Source: Listeria swaminathanii | GTDB taxonomy: Bacteria > Bacillota > Bacilli > Lactobacillales > Listeriaceae | NCBI RefSeq assembly: GCF_014229645.1 | Contig: NZ_JAATOD010000001.1 | Span: 496,001 to 560,000, forward strand | Direction: 5' to 3' | Length of the DNA stretch: 64,000 bases | Shown: piece after piece, positions 1-8,948 of the stretch | Position numbering within the stretch: position 1 is the stretch's first letter | How the letters are laid out: each line of letters begins with the position of its first letter | The notes under the pieces: generated by a model | What the model was told of the DNA's origin: nothing | The model's database searches: none | The model's input: only the letters and a program-made list of their open reading frames with translations | Made by a program: the position numbers and the translations under genes

Positions 1-1002
1 CGTGTTGTACTCGATAATGCACCAAACAATCCGCAAAATCAAACAACATTTGGTATCAGCATTGTAAGTACGGTAGCGGGGGATTTAACAGTTAATTACA
101 TCGATGAAACCGGAAAAACCATTCACGAACCACAGACAGTTAGTGGGTTTGTAGGCGATGATTATGATGTAACAACCGACGAATACCAATTAGCAATTGA
201 TGGATATGAATTAGATAGTTCTAAATTACCAACTGATGCAATTGGCACATTTGATCACGCGCCATTGTCTGTAACGTATGTGTACAAAGAGAATCAAGGC
301 GCGCCAGTCACGGTAAAATATGTAGATGAAAATGGTAACGAACTAACTACTTCTGACAATTTGACTGGCAAACTAGATGACACCTATCAAGCAGGAGCGA
401 AAGAAATTGCTGGCTTTACGCTAGATGAGAGCAAACTACCAACCAATGCAAGTGGAATATTTGAAGCTGATCCGCAGGCAGTCGTGTATGTGTATAAAGC
501 CGTGCCAGCAATGATTAAAGCGCATGACTCAATGATTTATGTGGGTGATAATTGGACTGCGGCAGATAATTTTGATAGCGTAAGTGATAATTTTGGTGCA
601 GCAGTTTCCTTTGATGATGTGACGGTTGAAGGGACGGTGGATACAACGATAGCTGGCATTTACCCAGTAACGTATAGCTTTGCTGGAGAAAGTATCACTA
701 TTCAAGTAACAGTGAAAAATAAAGATATACCAGCGAACTCAGTTACACCATCAGATCCGAGCTCACCAAGCGAACAAAGTGCTTCAACTACACCAAAAAC
801 ACCAGACAAACAAACAGCAAAATCGCCAACATTAAAAATAACGCCAACACAAAGTGAAACATCCACTGTAGCGGGTAAATTAAAACTTCCTACTACTGGG
901 GATAATCTTTTGGATAGCATTATCTATAGTTTATTTGGCTTCATTGCTATATGTGTGGCATTTTGTTTATTCTTCTGGCGTAAAAAGCAAAAACATAGCT
1001 AA
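1..1002 (+). CDS. LPXTG surface protein with MucBP repeats (3' part only)
   Basis: C-terminal part of a cell-wall-anchored surface protein; the frame is open from base 1, so the start lies outside the window. Two MucBP-type repeats are visible, each opening with a V-x-Y-[IV]-D-E-x-G pattern and closing with [VT]-Y-V-Y-K. They are followed by an immunoglobulin-like/DUF5011-type module (about 520-715) and a Ser/Thr/Pro-rich stalk. The sorting signal LPTTG is encoded at 886-900, then a hydrophobic segment and a basic tail (RKKQKHS), so sortase A anchoring to peptidoglycan is expected. MucBP repeats in Listeria occur in internalins and related adhesins; the ligand cannot be told from this fragment. 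Any LRR domain would lie upstream. Confidence 0.9.
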   Translation, partial: RVVLDNAPNNPQNQTTFGISIVSTVAGDLTVNYIDETGKTIHEPQTVSGFVGDDYDVTTDEYQLAIDGYELDSSKLPTDAIGTFDHAPLSVTYVYKENQGAPVTVKYVDENGNELTTSDNLTGKLDDTYQAGAKEIAGFTLDESKLPTNASGIFEADPQAVVYVYKAVPAMIKAHDSMIYVGDNWTAADNFDSVSDNFGAAVSFDDVTVEGTVDTTIAGIYPVTYSFAGESITIQVTVKNKDIPANSVTPSDPSSPSEQSASTTPKTPDKQTAKSPTLKITPTQSETSTVAGKLKLPTTGDNLLDSIIYSLFGFIAICVAFCLFFWRKKQKHS

Positions 1003-1212
<210 letters not shown>

Positions 1213-1225
1213 ATTAATATAAATC

Positions 1226-1885
1226 TCATATATCCAAAGAGTCCTTATCAATCCGGTAAGGGCTTTTTTTGTTGATCAAAAATTCTTCTGTCACAAGTTC
1301 GGTTAATAAATTGGATATGTTTGGCTGCGTCGTGCGGCAATATCTGGCAAGGACTGACTGATTGATAAAGTTTGGTAATACAATTTCATTTCTTTCTTCA
1401 TCTTCAGTGCCCATCTCAACTGCAAGATTTTCCAAAGCCATATAAATCCGTTCTTTCGGCGTTTTGGCAATCATTCCAAGAAGTGCATAGTGGCGAGCGA
1501 AAACATCCGCAATACTAGCTAGAAGAAAATCATTCACATCAGGTTTCACAGACAATATATTGAGCAAGAAGTCCGCATCAATTTTATAAAGCACGAGCCG
1601 TTCGCTCATGACTGTAATACTATGCTTTTTTTTCGGATAAGAGGAGAACGCGTCAATTCCTAAAATATTATATGGAAGAACAAATACAGAAATATAGTTT
1701 GTTTTTCTTAAATTGTCCTCTAATTCTACTGCAGCATAACCCTCTAACACGAAAAAGATATGTTTTGCTTTTTCTTCCTCGAAAATTATTTTTTCGTTCA
1801 TTGTATAGGTTTGCTTTTTTACATGTTTATAGTAATCCGGAAATTCTTTTAAATAGCCAAATACGGTATCAAGTTTTTCTGGCAT
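1226..1885 (-). CDS. Crp/Fnr family transcriptional regulator
   Basis: A 219-residue regulator of the Crp/Fnr superfamily, the same architecture as Listeria PrfA. The N-terminal half is a cyclic-nucleotide-binding-like beta roll (residues about 20-120) and the C-terminal part a winged helix with the pattern VLARYCRTTQPNISNLLTEL. No Fnr cysteine cluster is visible, so iron-sulfur sensing is unlikely; the ligand is unknown. I chose the ATG at 1885 because AAGGAG lies 8 bases upstream; an in-frame GTG three codons earlier would abut that site. It is divergent from the GntR/ABC operon starting at 2148, but no target can be assigned. Listeria genomes carry many such paralogues. Confidence 0.85.
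   Translation of the reverse strand: MPEKLDTVFGYLKEFPDYYKHVKKQTYTMNEKIIFEEEKAKHIFFVLEGYAAVELEDNLRKTNYISVFVLPYNILGIDAFSSYPKKKHSITVMSERLVLYKIDADFLLNILSVKPDVNDFLLASIADVFARHYALLGMIAKTPKERIYMALENLAVEMGTEDEERNEIVLPNFINQSVLARYCRTTQPNISNLLTELVTEEFLINKKSPYRIDKDSLDI
1240..1270 (+). terminator. Intrinsic terminator inside the 3' end of the convergent Crp gene
   Basis: Stem AGTCCTTA / TAAGGGCT (one G-U pair) with a 9-base loop followed by seven T on the plus strand. It would stop transcripts from the LPXTG/glucosidase-remnant side. It overlaps the last codons of the minus-strand regulator, so the same bases encode protein on the other strand. Confidence 0.75.
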
Positions 1886-2147
1886 TCGTGTCACTCCTTT
1901 TCGGATGTATTTACCCTTTTAGTATACGCTATTTATTTTGAAAAAGAATTTTGAACAGTTTGTGACGTTCGATAAAATAGCGCTTTGTATGCATTTCTAA
2001 GAAGAAAATATTTTTTTGCGAAACGAAAAGGCATTTTCCATATATTAAATGTATAAATCACGTGAAAATCCTTTGATATAGTACATTCATAGCCAGTGTG
2101 ACCCAGATGGTACGGTGATACGGACAGACAGGCGAAAGGAGGAAATT

Positions 2148-2525
2148 ATGAAGTTTGATGATAGTAAACCCATTTATAAGCAAATCGTTCATTATATTCA
2201 GACAGAAATTGTTGCAGGAACATACGAGGCTGGTGACAAGCTACTATCTGTTAGAGAGCTAGCAACAAAGTTAGAAGTAAATCCGACAACCATCCAGCGA
2301 GCTTATGCAGAACTGGAAGAAACGGAAATTATTTACACCGTTCGAGGTACTGGTAAATATTTGACAGAAGATAAGAGGAGAATTGAGCAATTGGAAAATG
2401 ACATCGCAAAACAACTTACCGAAAATTTTATTAGTGAAATGAGTAAATTAGGAATTAATAAAGAAAAAATTATCGCTTGGGTGAAAAAAGTAGAGGAGGT
2501 AGAAGTAAATGTTAGTGGGAAATAA
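2148..2525 (+). CDS. YtrA-type GntR transcriptional regulator
   Basis: A 125-residue repressor of the short YtrA subfamily of GntR: an N-terminal winged helix (IYKQIVHYIQTEIVAGTYEAG..SVRELATKLEVNPTTIQRAY, residues about 8-50) with only a short helical C-terminal tail. YtrA-type proteins typically sit first in an operon for an ABC transporter and repress it in response to cell-envelope stress or cell-wall-active compounds. Here it overlaps the ATPase gene by 17 bases, which fits that pattern. The ATG at 2148 has AGGAGG five bases upstream; the longer frame from 2115 lacks such a site. Confidence 0.9.
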   Translation: MKFDDSKPIYKQIVHYIQTEIVAGTYEAGDKLLSVRELATKLEVNPTTIQRAYAELEETEIIYTVRGTGKYLTEDKRRIEQLENDIAKQLTENFISEMSKLGINKEKIIAWVKKVEEVEVNVSGK

Positions 2526-3198
2526 TATCGCTAAATCCTATCCAAATAAATTAGTCTTACAAAATGTGGATTTTGAAGCAAAGCCAGGCGACATGATCGT
2601 ACTCACTGGTGAAAATGGTAGCGGGAAAACAACCTTGCTAGATATGTTAGCAAGCTTGAAGAAACCGAATAGTGGCACATTGGAATTAGACAATGAACTA
2701 TTTACTACCAATGATATCCGCCAGCAAATCGCTTATTTAAATAATGAACTTTACGCGAAAAAAAGTATTACTATAGAAAATTTTATGAAACAACATGCTT
2801 TGCTTTTTGAAGATATGGAGTTAGAGAAGTGGGATAGATTACTTGCTGGATGGCGAATTAACAAACGACTAAAACTTGGCGAACTATCAACTGGTATGTT
2901 AATGAAAGTGAAAATTGGTAGTGTTTTAGCAAGAAAAGCCAAAGTTTATCTTTATGATGAACCTTTTGCGAGTATCGATATTATGGCTCGTTCAGAAGTA
3001 ATGAAAGCTATTATTAGCGAAACAAATCCAGATGCTATCACGATTATTTCTTCGCACCATTTAGAAGGAACCGAAAAATTATATAACAAACTTTGGCTAA
3101 TTAAAGATAACACGTTAAAAACTATAGAAACAGAAACTTATCGCGAGGAAACAGGCAACGCATTAATCGATTTCTATAAGGAGGAAATGAACAAATGA
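2509..3198 (+). CDS. ABC transporter ATP-binding protein
   Basis: A 229-residue nucleotide-binding subunit. Walker A GENGSGKTT is at residues 34-42, a signature LSTGM near 125 (a variant of LSGGQ), Walker B KVYLYDEP near 148 and an H-loop SSHH. It is the second gene of the GntR-led operon and overlaps the permease gene by four bases (ATGA), so the two are likely translationally coupled. Substrate unknown; the YtrA-type context suggests export or sensing of an antibiotic or peptide rather than nutrient uptake. Confidence 0.9.
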   Translation: MLVGNNIAKSYPNKLVLQNVDFEAKPGDMIVLTGENGSGKTTLLDMLASLKKPNSGTLELDNELFTTNDIRQQIAYLNNELYAKKSITIENFMKQHALLFEDMELEKWDRLLAGWRINKRLKLGELSTGMLMKVKIGSVLARKAKVYLYDEPFASIDIMARSEVMKAIISETNPDAITIISSHHLEGTEKLYNKLWLIKDNTLKTIETETYREETGNALIDFYKEEMNK

Positions 3199-3899
3199 AA
3201 AAAATGATCACTTTTTATTTAAAACAAATTAGTCCGATACTTTTGATTGGACTAGCCATTATCTGGGGACTGAATTTAGTAGGTTTAACAATGAACTTAA
3301 TGGAAGGGCCAGATTTACTTTTTAGAGCTATTCGCGGAACGACCGTGATGAGTGTACTTCTAATTCTAATCACTACTTGGAAAATAACCAAACTAGATAC
3401 ATCGAAAGAAAACTTAACACTTGCATCCCTTTCTGGGTTTTCAGAAATGAAGAAGTTTTTTGGAAAACTATTCGCCGCTTATTTAGCAGCTATTACGGTT
3501 ATTTTAGTTCAAAGTGTTTTTATTTGGTATTACGGGTTTGAAACAGGACGCATGGAAGCTGGCGATGCACTATCTTTTGCTTCAGGAACGTTGATGATGT
3601 TCTTATTTATCGCCATGTTTGTTTGCTATTTTGTTATCCCAGTGGGCTGGTTAAAAGATCATGTGAAAGCAAGTTATGCTCAAAAAGCAGCCGTTATCTT
3701 ATTGATGTTCGGAATTTTAATCGTGAATTTGCTTGCTGAATATTATCTGCACATTTATAACAGCGCTGGAATTATTTCGATTTTACCAAGTGGTCACTTT
3801 GAAATTTCATTGTTATCCATTGTTTGGAACGCAACATTATGTTCTATTATTGCCGGAAGTTACATTTATATGAAATCCAAAAAAATGGACACTGTTTGA
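3195..3899 (+). CDS. ABC-2-like permease subunit
   Basis: A 234-residue hydrophobic protein with about six predicted membrane segments (near residues 12-32, 45-63, 90-115, 130-150, 165-185 and 205-225). It is the membrane partner of the ATPase just upstream, whose stop it overlaps (ATGA). No conserved motif was recognised beyond the general ABC-2 layout. The sequence right after its stop codon is the decayed start of another ABC ATPase, so the operon probably once carried two transporters. Confidence 0.8.
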   Translation: MKKMITFYLKQISPILLIGLAIIWGLNLVGLTMNLMEGPDLLFRAIRGTTVMSVLLILITTWKITKLDTSKENLTLASLSGFSEMKKFFGKLFAAYLAAITVILVQSVFIWYYGFETGRMEAGDALSFASGTLMMFLFIAMFVCYFVIPVGWLKDHVKASYAQKAAVILLMFGILIVNLLAEYYLHIYNSAGIISILPSGHFEISLLSIVWNATLCSIIAGSYIYMKSKKMDTV

Positions 3900-4162
3900 A
3901 ACTATTGGAAAAAGCGGTCGCGGAAAGTCCACTTTATTAAACATCATTAGTGAACTTGATACGGACTATTCAAGGAAAGGTTTTATATACCGGGGAAGAT
4001 TTACAAGATATTGATTTAGATTTGTATCATATCAGTTTCATTTTTCAATAGGAGTTTCGGAATTTATTAGTCACACTTGGCACAGCTACTTGGATTATCA
4101 CCATTCTACTAGCTTTTGGGCTGGAAACACAAAGTTTATCCAAAATTTTTGGAATCACTTAA
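3900..4162 (+). pseudogene. Decayed MacB-like ABC transporter (ATPase start fused to a permease scrap)
   Basis: Reading on from the permease stop, one frame gives ETIGKSGRGKSTLLNIIS, a Walker A with flanks of a MacB/LolD-type ATPase. After about 3965 the homology continues in another frame (TGEDLQDIDLDLYHISFIFQ) and ends in a stop, so there is a frameshift. From about 4058 a third piece reads RNLLVTLGTATWIITILLAF, like the start of a MacB/FtsX-type permease domain, and stops at 4160-4162. The signature motif, Walker B and most of the permease are missing. I infer a full ABC gene or gene pair reduced by internal deletion. Confidence 0.75.
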
Positions 4163-4181
4163 CAGAAAAGAGGAATTTAAC

Positions 4182-4685
4182 ATGAAAAAATCACTAAAAA
4201 TTAGCTTAATCTTCGTAGGAATTGCAGCAGTCATATTCGTAGGAGTGATGTTATCCTACCGTTTTATTAAATCAATGGATGTTACTGAAAATGCCGAAAT
4301 AAATCAAGCAGCAACAGGGAACCATGTATTACTTGCAACTCAAGGTAGTAAATTCAAAGACAGTGTAATGGACCAAGTGAAAAAAGATATGGAAGGCAAA
4401 AATGTACATGTTTCCATTATCGATACAACAACATTAGACAAAGTAAAAGCAGATGATTATGACAAAGTAGTTCTATTCACTACAGTGCAGTCCAATGATA
4501 TCCCAGAAAACGTATCCGCTTTTATGAATGATAATAAAGATAAAAGTATCCATATTTCGGTAACAGCAGATTCTGGCCGTTGGGATGATAAGCCGAAAGA
4601 TATTGATGCTATTTCCGAAGCATCGAAAGCAGAAAACAAACAAGATTTTGTGGAAGATTTAACAAAAGCGATCGTGGCGGAATAA
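4182..4685 (+). CDS. Membrane-anchored flavodoxin-like protein of unknown function
   Basis: A 167-residue protein with a single N-terminal membrane segment (about residues 5-28, no lipobox cysteine) and an outward alpha/beta domain. The alternation of strands and helices (NHVLLATQG, DKVVLFTTVQ, SIHISVTADSG) suggests a flavodoxin-like fold, but no FMN-binding loop is clear. The ATG at 4182 has AGAGGA nine bases upstream; a longer frame from 4116 runs into the pseudogene and is unlikely. It lies downstream of the broken ABC gene and was probably the last gene of that operon. Confidence 0.7.
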   Translation: MKKSLKISLIFVGIAAVIFVGVMLSYRFIKSMDVTENAEINQAATGNHVLLATQGSKFKDSVMDQVKKDMEGKNVHVSIIDTTTLDKVKADDYDKVVLFTTVQSNDIPENVSAFMNDNKDKSIHISVTADSGRWDDKPKDIDAISEASKAENKQDFVEDLTKAIVAE

Positions 4686-4717
4686 GAGTGGCGGGTATTT
4701 TTTGAGACAGCTTTTTC

Positions 4718-4745
4718 ATTTCGTAACCACGGTTACAGACGAAAT
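4718..4745. promoter_or_regulatory. Inverted repeat upstream of the alpha/beta hydrolase gene
   Basis: Nested dyad: outer arms ATTTCGT (4718-4724) and ACGAAAT (4739-4745), inner perfect arms GTAACC / GGTTAC (4723-4728 and 4731-4736). It lies about 60 bases before the hydrolase start and just upstream of a TATACT -10 candidate. There is no U-tract, so a repressor operator is more likely than a terminator. Confidence 0.45.
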
Positions 4746-4802
4746 CACAAAAGCCATCTATACTAAAGTTAGATTTTAGATAAATTAGAGGAGATGGTCA
4801 TA

Positions 4803-5639
4803 ATGAGCGTTTTAAACATTGAAGGAGCAAAATTAGCGTATCAGAAAGTTGGACAAGGTCCTATTCTTATTTTTATACCAGGAGCAAATGGAACAGGGAA
4901 CATCTTTTTGCCATTAGCAGAGCAATTGAAAGAATCTTTTTCTGTGGTGATGGTAGATCGTCGCGGCTACGGGGACAGTGAATTGACAGAGTCTATACCA
5001 GAGCGCGCTAGTAATGCGCATGATGATTACCGAGTGACTAGAGATGCTGCTGACATTGCTGCACTCGCAAAAGCGTTAAGCGACGAGCCGGTTTATATTT
5101 TAGGATCAAGCTCTGGTTCAATTGTTGCTATGCATGTCTTGAAAAATCATCCAGAAGTTGTTAAAAAAATCGCTTTTCACGAGCCGCCAATCAATACATT
5201 CTTACCAGATTCAGAGATGTGGCAAGAAGCGAATGAGAAAATTGTACAAACAGCACTAACCAAAAACATGGCAGAAGCAATGCAACTTTTTGGGGAAACA
5301 CTTCATATTGCACCCATTGACGCTGAAAGTATGTCGAAACCAGCCGTAACAATAGACGAAGTGACAGAAGACCCAACAACGCAACAAATGAAATACTGGT
5401 TCACTTATGAAATCCGCCAATATACTAGTTCGGACATTTCTTTAGACGATTTCAAACCGTATGTTAATCAGATTACCTTACTTAACGGTACTGATTCAAA
5501 AGGTTCCTATCCGCAAGATGTTAACGACTTTATTGCCAAACAACTCGGACTAACTATTGTGGATATTCCAGGTGGTCATTTAGGTTATATTCAAAAACCA
5601 GCCGGATTCGCTAAAGTACTTTTATCAATCTGGGGATAG
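4803..5639 (+). CDS. Alpha/beta hydrolase
   Basis: A 278-residue alpha/beta-hydrolase-fold protein. Visible elements: an oxyanion-region IPGANGTG near residue 28, the nucleophile elbow GSSSG near residue 102, and a C-terminal catalytic-type histidine in GGHLGY; an acidic residue in NGTDSKG is the likely third member. Substrate unknown. The ATG at 4803 is preceded by GAGGAG; an ATG three codons earlier would sit too close to that site. It precedes a Crp/Fnr gene and a bile-dehydratase-like gene. A strong terminator follows at once, so it is probably monocistronic. Confidence 0.85.
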   Translation: MSVLNIEGAKLAYQKVGQGPILIFIPGANGTGNIFLPLAEQLKESFSVVMVDRRGYGDSELTESIPERASNAHDDYRVTRDAADIAALAKALSDEPVYILGSSSGSIVAMHVLKNHPEVVKKIAFHEPPINTFLPDSEMWQEANEKIVQTALTKNMAEAMQLFGETLHIAPIDAESMSKPAVTIDEVTEDPTTQQMKYWFTYEIRQYTSSDISLDDFKPYVNQITLLNGTDSKGSYPQDVNDFIAKQLGLTIVDIPGGHLGYIQKPAGFAKVLLSIWG

Positions 5640-5644
5640 AAATA

Positions 5645-5681
5645 AAAATTCTGCTAAAGATTAAATTTAGCAGAATTTTTT
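5645..5681 (+). terminator. Intrinsic terminator after the alpha/beta hydrolase
   Basis: Long A/T-flanked stem AAATTCTGCTAAA / TTTAGCAGAATTT with a short loop and a six-T tail. Confidence 0.9.
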
Positions 5682-5762
5682 GATGTAGTCGTAATTGCTA
5701 TTTGGAAGAAAGTGGTCTATGCTTATCGTGAAAAGTAACTTTCATTTAAGAGGAGAAGCAAA

Positions 5763-6443
5763 ATGAACATTCGAACTGAACTGCAAAATAGCCAATTATG
5801 CGAAGGTATAACAGAAGCTCAATTAACCGAACTGATGAACAAAATTACGGTTAAAGAGAAGCACTATAAAAATAATGAAATTTTATTTTATACAGATGAA
5901 GTAACGAAAGTATATATTTTAGTTAAAGGAAATGCGGCTATTGCTAAAAATACAAGTAGCGGTAAGCGAATTCTAGGTAAAAATGTCACAGAACCTGGGG
6001 AACTGGCTGGGGAGATTTATTATTTCTCGCATCGTAATCCATTTTGGGACTATGCGATCGTGCTTGAACCGACAACAGTACTAGAAATTAGCGGCATTGA
6101 CCAAGAAACTCTTCAAACCTTAGATTTAGCTTTACAAAACCAACTATTAGTCAATTTATTGAAAAGTGTTACTAGAAAATTTGAATATATAGGTGAAAAG
6201 GTACGAATGGTTTCAGAAGACTCTGTTCGTGCAAAAATAAGCAATTATTTATTTGGCATCCAAGACGATGATGGCAGTATCGAATTAACAGAAACAAGAG
6301 AAGAAATTGCCGACTATCTTGATATTACAAGACCTTCACTTTCGAGAGAGCTTGGCAGAATGCAAAAAGAAAATATTATTCGTATCGAAGGAAGTAGCGT
6401 TATTATTTTAGATGCGATTATATTTGATACTTTTATTGAGTAA
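5763..6443 (+). CDS. Crp/Fnr family transcriptional regulator
   Basis: A 226-residue regulator: cyclic-nucleotide-binding-like domain (residues about 20-120) and a C-terminal winged helix containing ETREEIADYLDITRPSLSRELGRM. It corresponds by order to lmo0753 of L. monocytogenes. No Fnr-type cysteine cluster is seen. RBS GAGGAG lies seven bases before the ATG. The following gene encodes a bile-acid-dehydratase-like protein, separated by 80 bases holding a possible operator, so local control of that gene is plausible but not shown. Confidence 0.88.
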   Translation: MNIRTELQNSQLCEGITEAQLTELMNKITVKEKHYKNNEILFYTDEVTKVYILVKGNAAIAKNTSSGKRILGKNVTEPGELAGEIYYFSHRNPFWDYAIVLEPTTVLEISGIDQETLQTLDLALQNQLLVNLLKSVTRKFEYIGEKVRMVSEDSVRAKISNYLFGIQDDDGSIELTETREEIADYLDITRPSLSRELGRMQKENIIRIEGSSVIILDAIIFDTFIE

Positions 6444-6491
6444 CTAGTAACCAGCGTTACATCTTTTCGTATGCGGTAATGGTAAGCTATT

Positions 6492-6512
6492 CGTATTAAA
6501 AGAATGAATACG
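6492..6512. promoter_or_regulatory. Short inverted repeat before the BaiE-like gene
   Basis: CGTATT (6492-6497) and AATACG (6507-6512) form a 6-base dyad with a 9-base spacer. It ends next to the ribosome-binding site of the gene at 6524. Possible operator for the upstream Crp-type regulator; weak on its own. Confidence 0.3.
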
Positions 6513-6523
6513 GAGGAGATTAC

Positions 6524-7135
6524 ATGTTATTAACTAGAAACGAACCTTTTACCGCAGAAAAAATACAAGCAAAGGCAGACATACTTGAGCTAGTTCAATT
6601 TGAACGATTTTGCCGCGATAATGCACTTTGGGACGCAATGGAAACCTGTTTTACAAAAGAGTCAAACGTAAAAATTTCCTGGTTTCAAGGAACTGGGCAT
6701 GGCTTTATTGAGGCATCAAAGAAAATGACCAACCCTGCGCCACATAAAATATACAATACCCAAGTTTGGATTAATAACGACCGAGCTGTGGCGATAATGC
6801 AAGCCACTATCCAAACACGCACCATCATAAATGGAGTAGAAATGGAACTTAATTCTGATGCCAAATTAGTGACACGAGTAGAACGAATCGATGGTAAATG
6901 GTACATTAATGCATTTGAAGGAGTTTATGAGAAAGACTCATTGATGCCAGTGGTTCCAAGTAAAAATGCAGATGTTCCTGCTGAGCTATTAGCTAATTTT
7001 AGAAAAAGTTATGCTTGCCTAGCACTTTCATTAACATTAAACGGTTATGAGATTGATAATAATCTTCCCGGCATTGATCGCCCGGAGCAAGTGGCTCAAT
7101 TTTTCAAAGAAGCTGATGAGTGGTTGCTCCAATAA
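6524..7135 (+). CDS. btlB: SnoaL/BaiE-like protein, bile-associated (BtlB-like)
   Basis: A 203-residue SnoaL-like (NTF2-fold) protein. The N-terminal half (residues about 15-140) resembles bile-acid 7-alpha-dehydratase BaiE of intestinal clostridia; the ortholog lmo0754 is known as btlB and was linked to bile tolerance in L. monocytogenes. Real dehydratase activity is not established from sequence, and the C-terminal 60 residues are not part of the BaiE core. It starts at the ATG with GGAGGAG upstream and ends at a strong terminator, so it is a single-gene unit next to a Crp-type regulator. Confidence 0.75.
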   Translation: MLLTRNEPFTAEKIQAKADILELVQFERFCRDNALWDAMETCFTKESNVKISWFQGTGHGFIEASKKMTNPAPHKIYNTQVWINNDRAVAIMQATIQTRTIINGVEMELNSDAKLVTRVERIDGKWYINAFEGVYEKDSLMPVVPSKNADVPAELLANFRKSYACLALSLTLNGYEIDNNLPGIDRPEQVAQFFKEADEWLLQ

Positions 7136-7138
7136 TTT

Positions 7139-7174
7139 AAAAAGGATAGCTAGTTTTTACTAGCTATCCTTTTT
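7139..7174 (+). terminator. Intrinsic terminator after the BaiE-like gene
   Basis: Perfect stem AAAAAGGATAGCTAG / CTAGCTATCCTTTTT with a 6-base loop; symmetric A and T tails allow bidirectional action. Confidence 0.92.
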
Positions 7175-7249
7175 AAATGAAGGAGTCTCATTTTAAAATA
7201 TGCTATACTTAGTGAAATATAAACCTCATGAAACGGTAGGTGGTTGTCA

Positions 7250-8071
7250 GTGAAAAAGAGTAAAACGGTTCAAATTCTATTAGTTTTTTCCGTTGTTGCA
7301 TTGGTTTTGAGTGTGGTTGGGGTGGCATCGATTTGGTATGGGCAGAAAAATCATCAAACGAATAATGCGAAAACCACCGCTAAAAAAGAGACAACCGTAA
7401 CGAAGAAACAAGATACGTTTAAAATAACGGCGCTTGGTGATTCGCTTACATATGGCGTTGGTGATACAGAAGGCGGCGGGTACGTCCGAGTGGTGGAGAA
7501 TTTCTACAAACAAAAAGAGAAAAATGTCGAGAATGTTAATCTTGCTATTAGCGGGGCGAAATCAGGACAACTTCTCAAACAATTAGATCAAAAAGAAGTG
7601 CAAAACCAAATAAAATCAGCCGATGTTATTTTAATGACGATTGGCGGCAACGATTTGTTCCGTGGCGGGGAAGCACTCGATGATTTCAAAAGCGATGCGA
7701 TCAAACAAGCCAAAGCAAGTTATACGAGCAATCTAAAACAGATTTACCAGACGATACGAAAATTAAATCCATCAGCGCCAGTTTTTCATATTGGCTTGTA
7801 TAATCCGTTTATGTCGTTAGAAAATGCGAGCGAAATGTCGGCAGTTGCGAATGAGTGGAATTTGCAAAGTCAAAATCTATCGCAAAACGAAAAAAATATC
7901 ATTTACGTACCAACATTTGATTTATTCCAACAAAATGGGGCTGCCTATTTAGCGACTGATAAATTCCATCCAAATCATGCAGGCTACCAGTTTATCGGTA
8001 ATCGGGTGACCGAAGTTATTCAGACGGGAGGGGGAGAAGACGATGACGGAGCGAGCACTTCAAGTAACTAA
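7250..8071 (+). CDS. SGNH/GDSL-family lipase-acylhydrolase, membrane anchored
   Basis: A 273-residue GDSL hydrolase with one N-terminal membrane segment (about residues 8-29), so it probably acts outside the membrane. Block I is GDSLTYGVGD (Ser near 65), block III contains GGND and block V is DKFHPNHAGY with the catalytic Asp/His pair. Substrates in this family are esters of lipids or sugars. The start is uncertain: GTG at 7250 has AGGTGG six bases upstream, while TTG at 7244 is too close. Its 3' end overlaps the next ATPase gene by 29 bases, making a three-gene operon. Confidence 0.85.
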   Translation: MKKSKTVQILLVFSVVALVLSVVGVASIWYGQKNHQTNNAKTTAKKETTVTKKQDTFKITALGDSLTYGVGDTEGGGYVRVVENFYKQKEKNVENVNLAISGAKSGQLLKQLDQKEVQNQIKSADVILMTIGGNDLFRGGEALDDFKSDAIKQAKASYTSNLKQIYQTIRKLNPSAPVFHIGLYNPFMSLENASEMSAVANEWNLQSQNLSQNEKNIIYVPTFDLFQQNGAAYLATDKFHPNHAGYQFIGNRVTEVIQTGGGEDDDGASTSSN

Positions 8072-8948
8072 TCTGCATAAAAAAATTCGTAAACGAGAAA
8101 TTATTAAAGGGATATCATTTGAAGTAATGCCCGGAGAAGTTTTTGGCTTTCTTGGACCGAATGGAGCGGGGAAAACGACGACGATTCGAATGATTGTCGG
8201 CTTAATCAAACCAACGTCTGGAACGATTTTAATTGGTGGCAAAGATATCCGCAAAAATTTCACCGAAGCGATGCGGGGTCTTGGTTCTATCGTGGAGAAT
8301 CCTGAATTTTATAGCTTTTTAACAGGACAAGAAAATTTGGCGTATTTTGCCCGAATGGATTCTTCGATTAAAAAAGAACGTATTCAAGAAGTAACCGAAC
8401 TAGTTGGGCTAGAAAAGCGGATAAATGACAGAGTTTCTACTTATTCACTTGGTATGCGGCAACGTTTAGGGATTGCTCAAGCATTACTTTCGAATCCGAA
8501 ATTATTAATTCTTGATGAACCAACAAACGGTCTCGATCCATCTGGAATTCACGAAATGCGCGACTTTATCCGTGCGCTGGCTCGAAATGAAGGTATTAGC
8601 GTGCTCGTGTCTTCTCATTTATTAAGTGAAATTGAACTTTTATGTGATCGGGTGGCGATTATGACAGACGGGACGATTATTAAAACCGACCAAGTTGCGC
8701 ACCTGCTAAGTTCCCGTGCGCAATTACGCTGGCGGGTGACTCCAATAGAACAAGCCAAAGCCTTTTTGGAAAGTGTGACCGAAGTGGAAGTGGACGGGGA
8801 GTATCTTGTGACAGCAATGAATGACGAAAGCGCAGAGTGGAACGAACATCTCGTTGCAAAAGGCGTCAAAGTCCATGAAATCGACAAGCGAAAACCATCC
8901 CTTGAAGATCTATTCCTTGAGTTAACGGGAGGTCAGTCTATTGATTAA
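8043..8948 (+). CDS. ABC transporter ATP-binding protein (BcrA-like)
   Basis: A 301-residue ATPase of the drug/lantibiotic-export type. Walker A GPNGAGKTT near residue 40, signature YSLGMRQRLGIAQ near 140, Walker B LLILDEPTNGLDPSG near 158, H-loop SSHLLSE near 195, then a C-terminal extension of about 80 residues as in BcrA/CcmA-like exporters. It overlaps the lipase gene upstream and the permease gene downstream (8 bases). The exported substrate is unknown. Confidence 0.92.
   Translation: MTERALQVTNLHKKIRKREIIKGISFEVMPGEVFGFLGPNGAGKTTTIRMIVGLIKPTSGTILIGGKDIRKNFTEAMRGLGSIVENPEFYSFLTGQENLAYFARMDSSIKKERIQEVTELVGLEKRINDRVSTYSLGMRQRLGIAQALLSNPKLLILDEPTNGLDPSGIHEMRDFIRALARNEGISVLVSSHLLSEIELLCDRVAIMTDGTIIKTDQVAHLLSSRAQLRWRVTPIEQAKAFLESVTEVEVDGEYLVTAMNDESAEWNEHLVAKGVKVHEIDKRKPSLEDLFLELTGGQSID

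Noticed and set aside
2014-2070. TTGCGA...TATATT promoter before the GntR operon
   Set aside because: The spacer is 19 bases and several equal alternatives exist in the AT-rich stretch.
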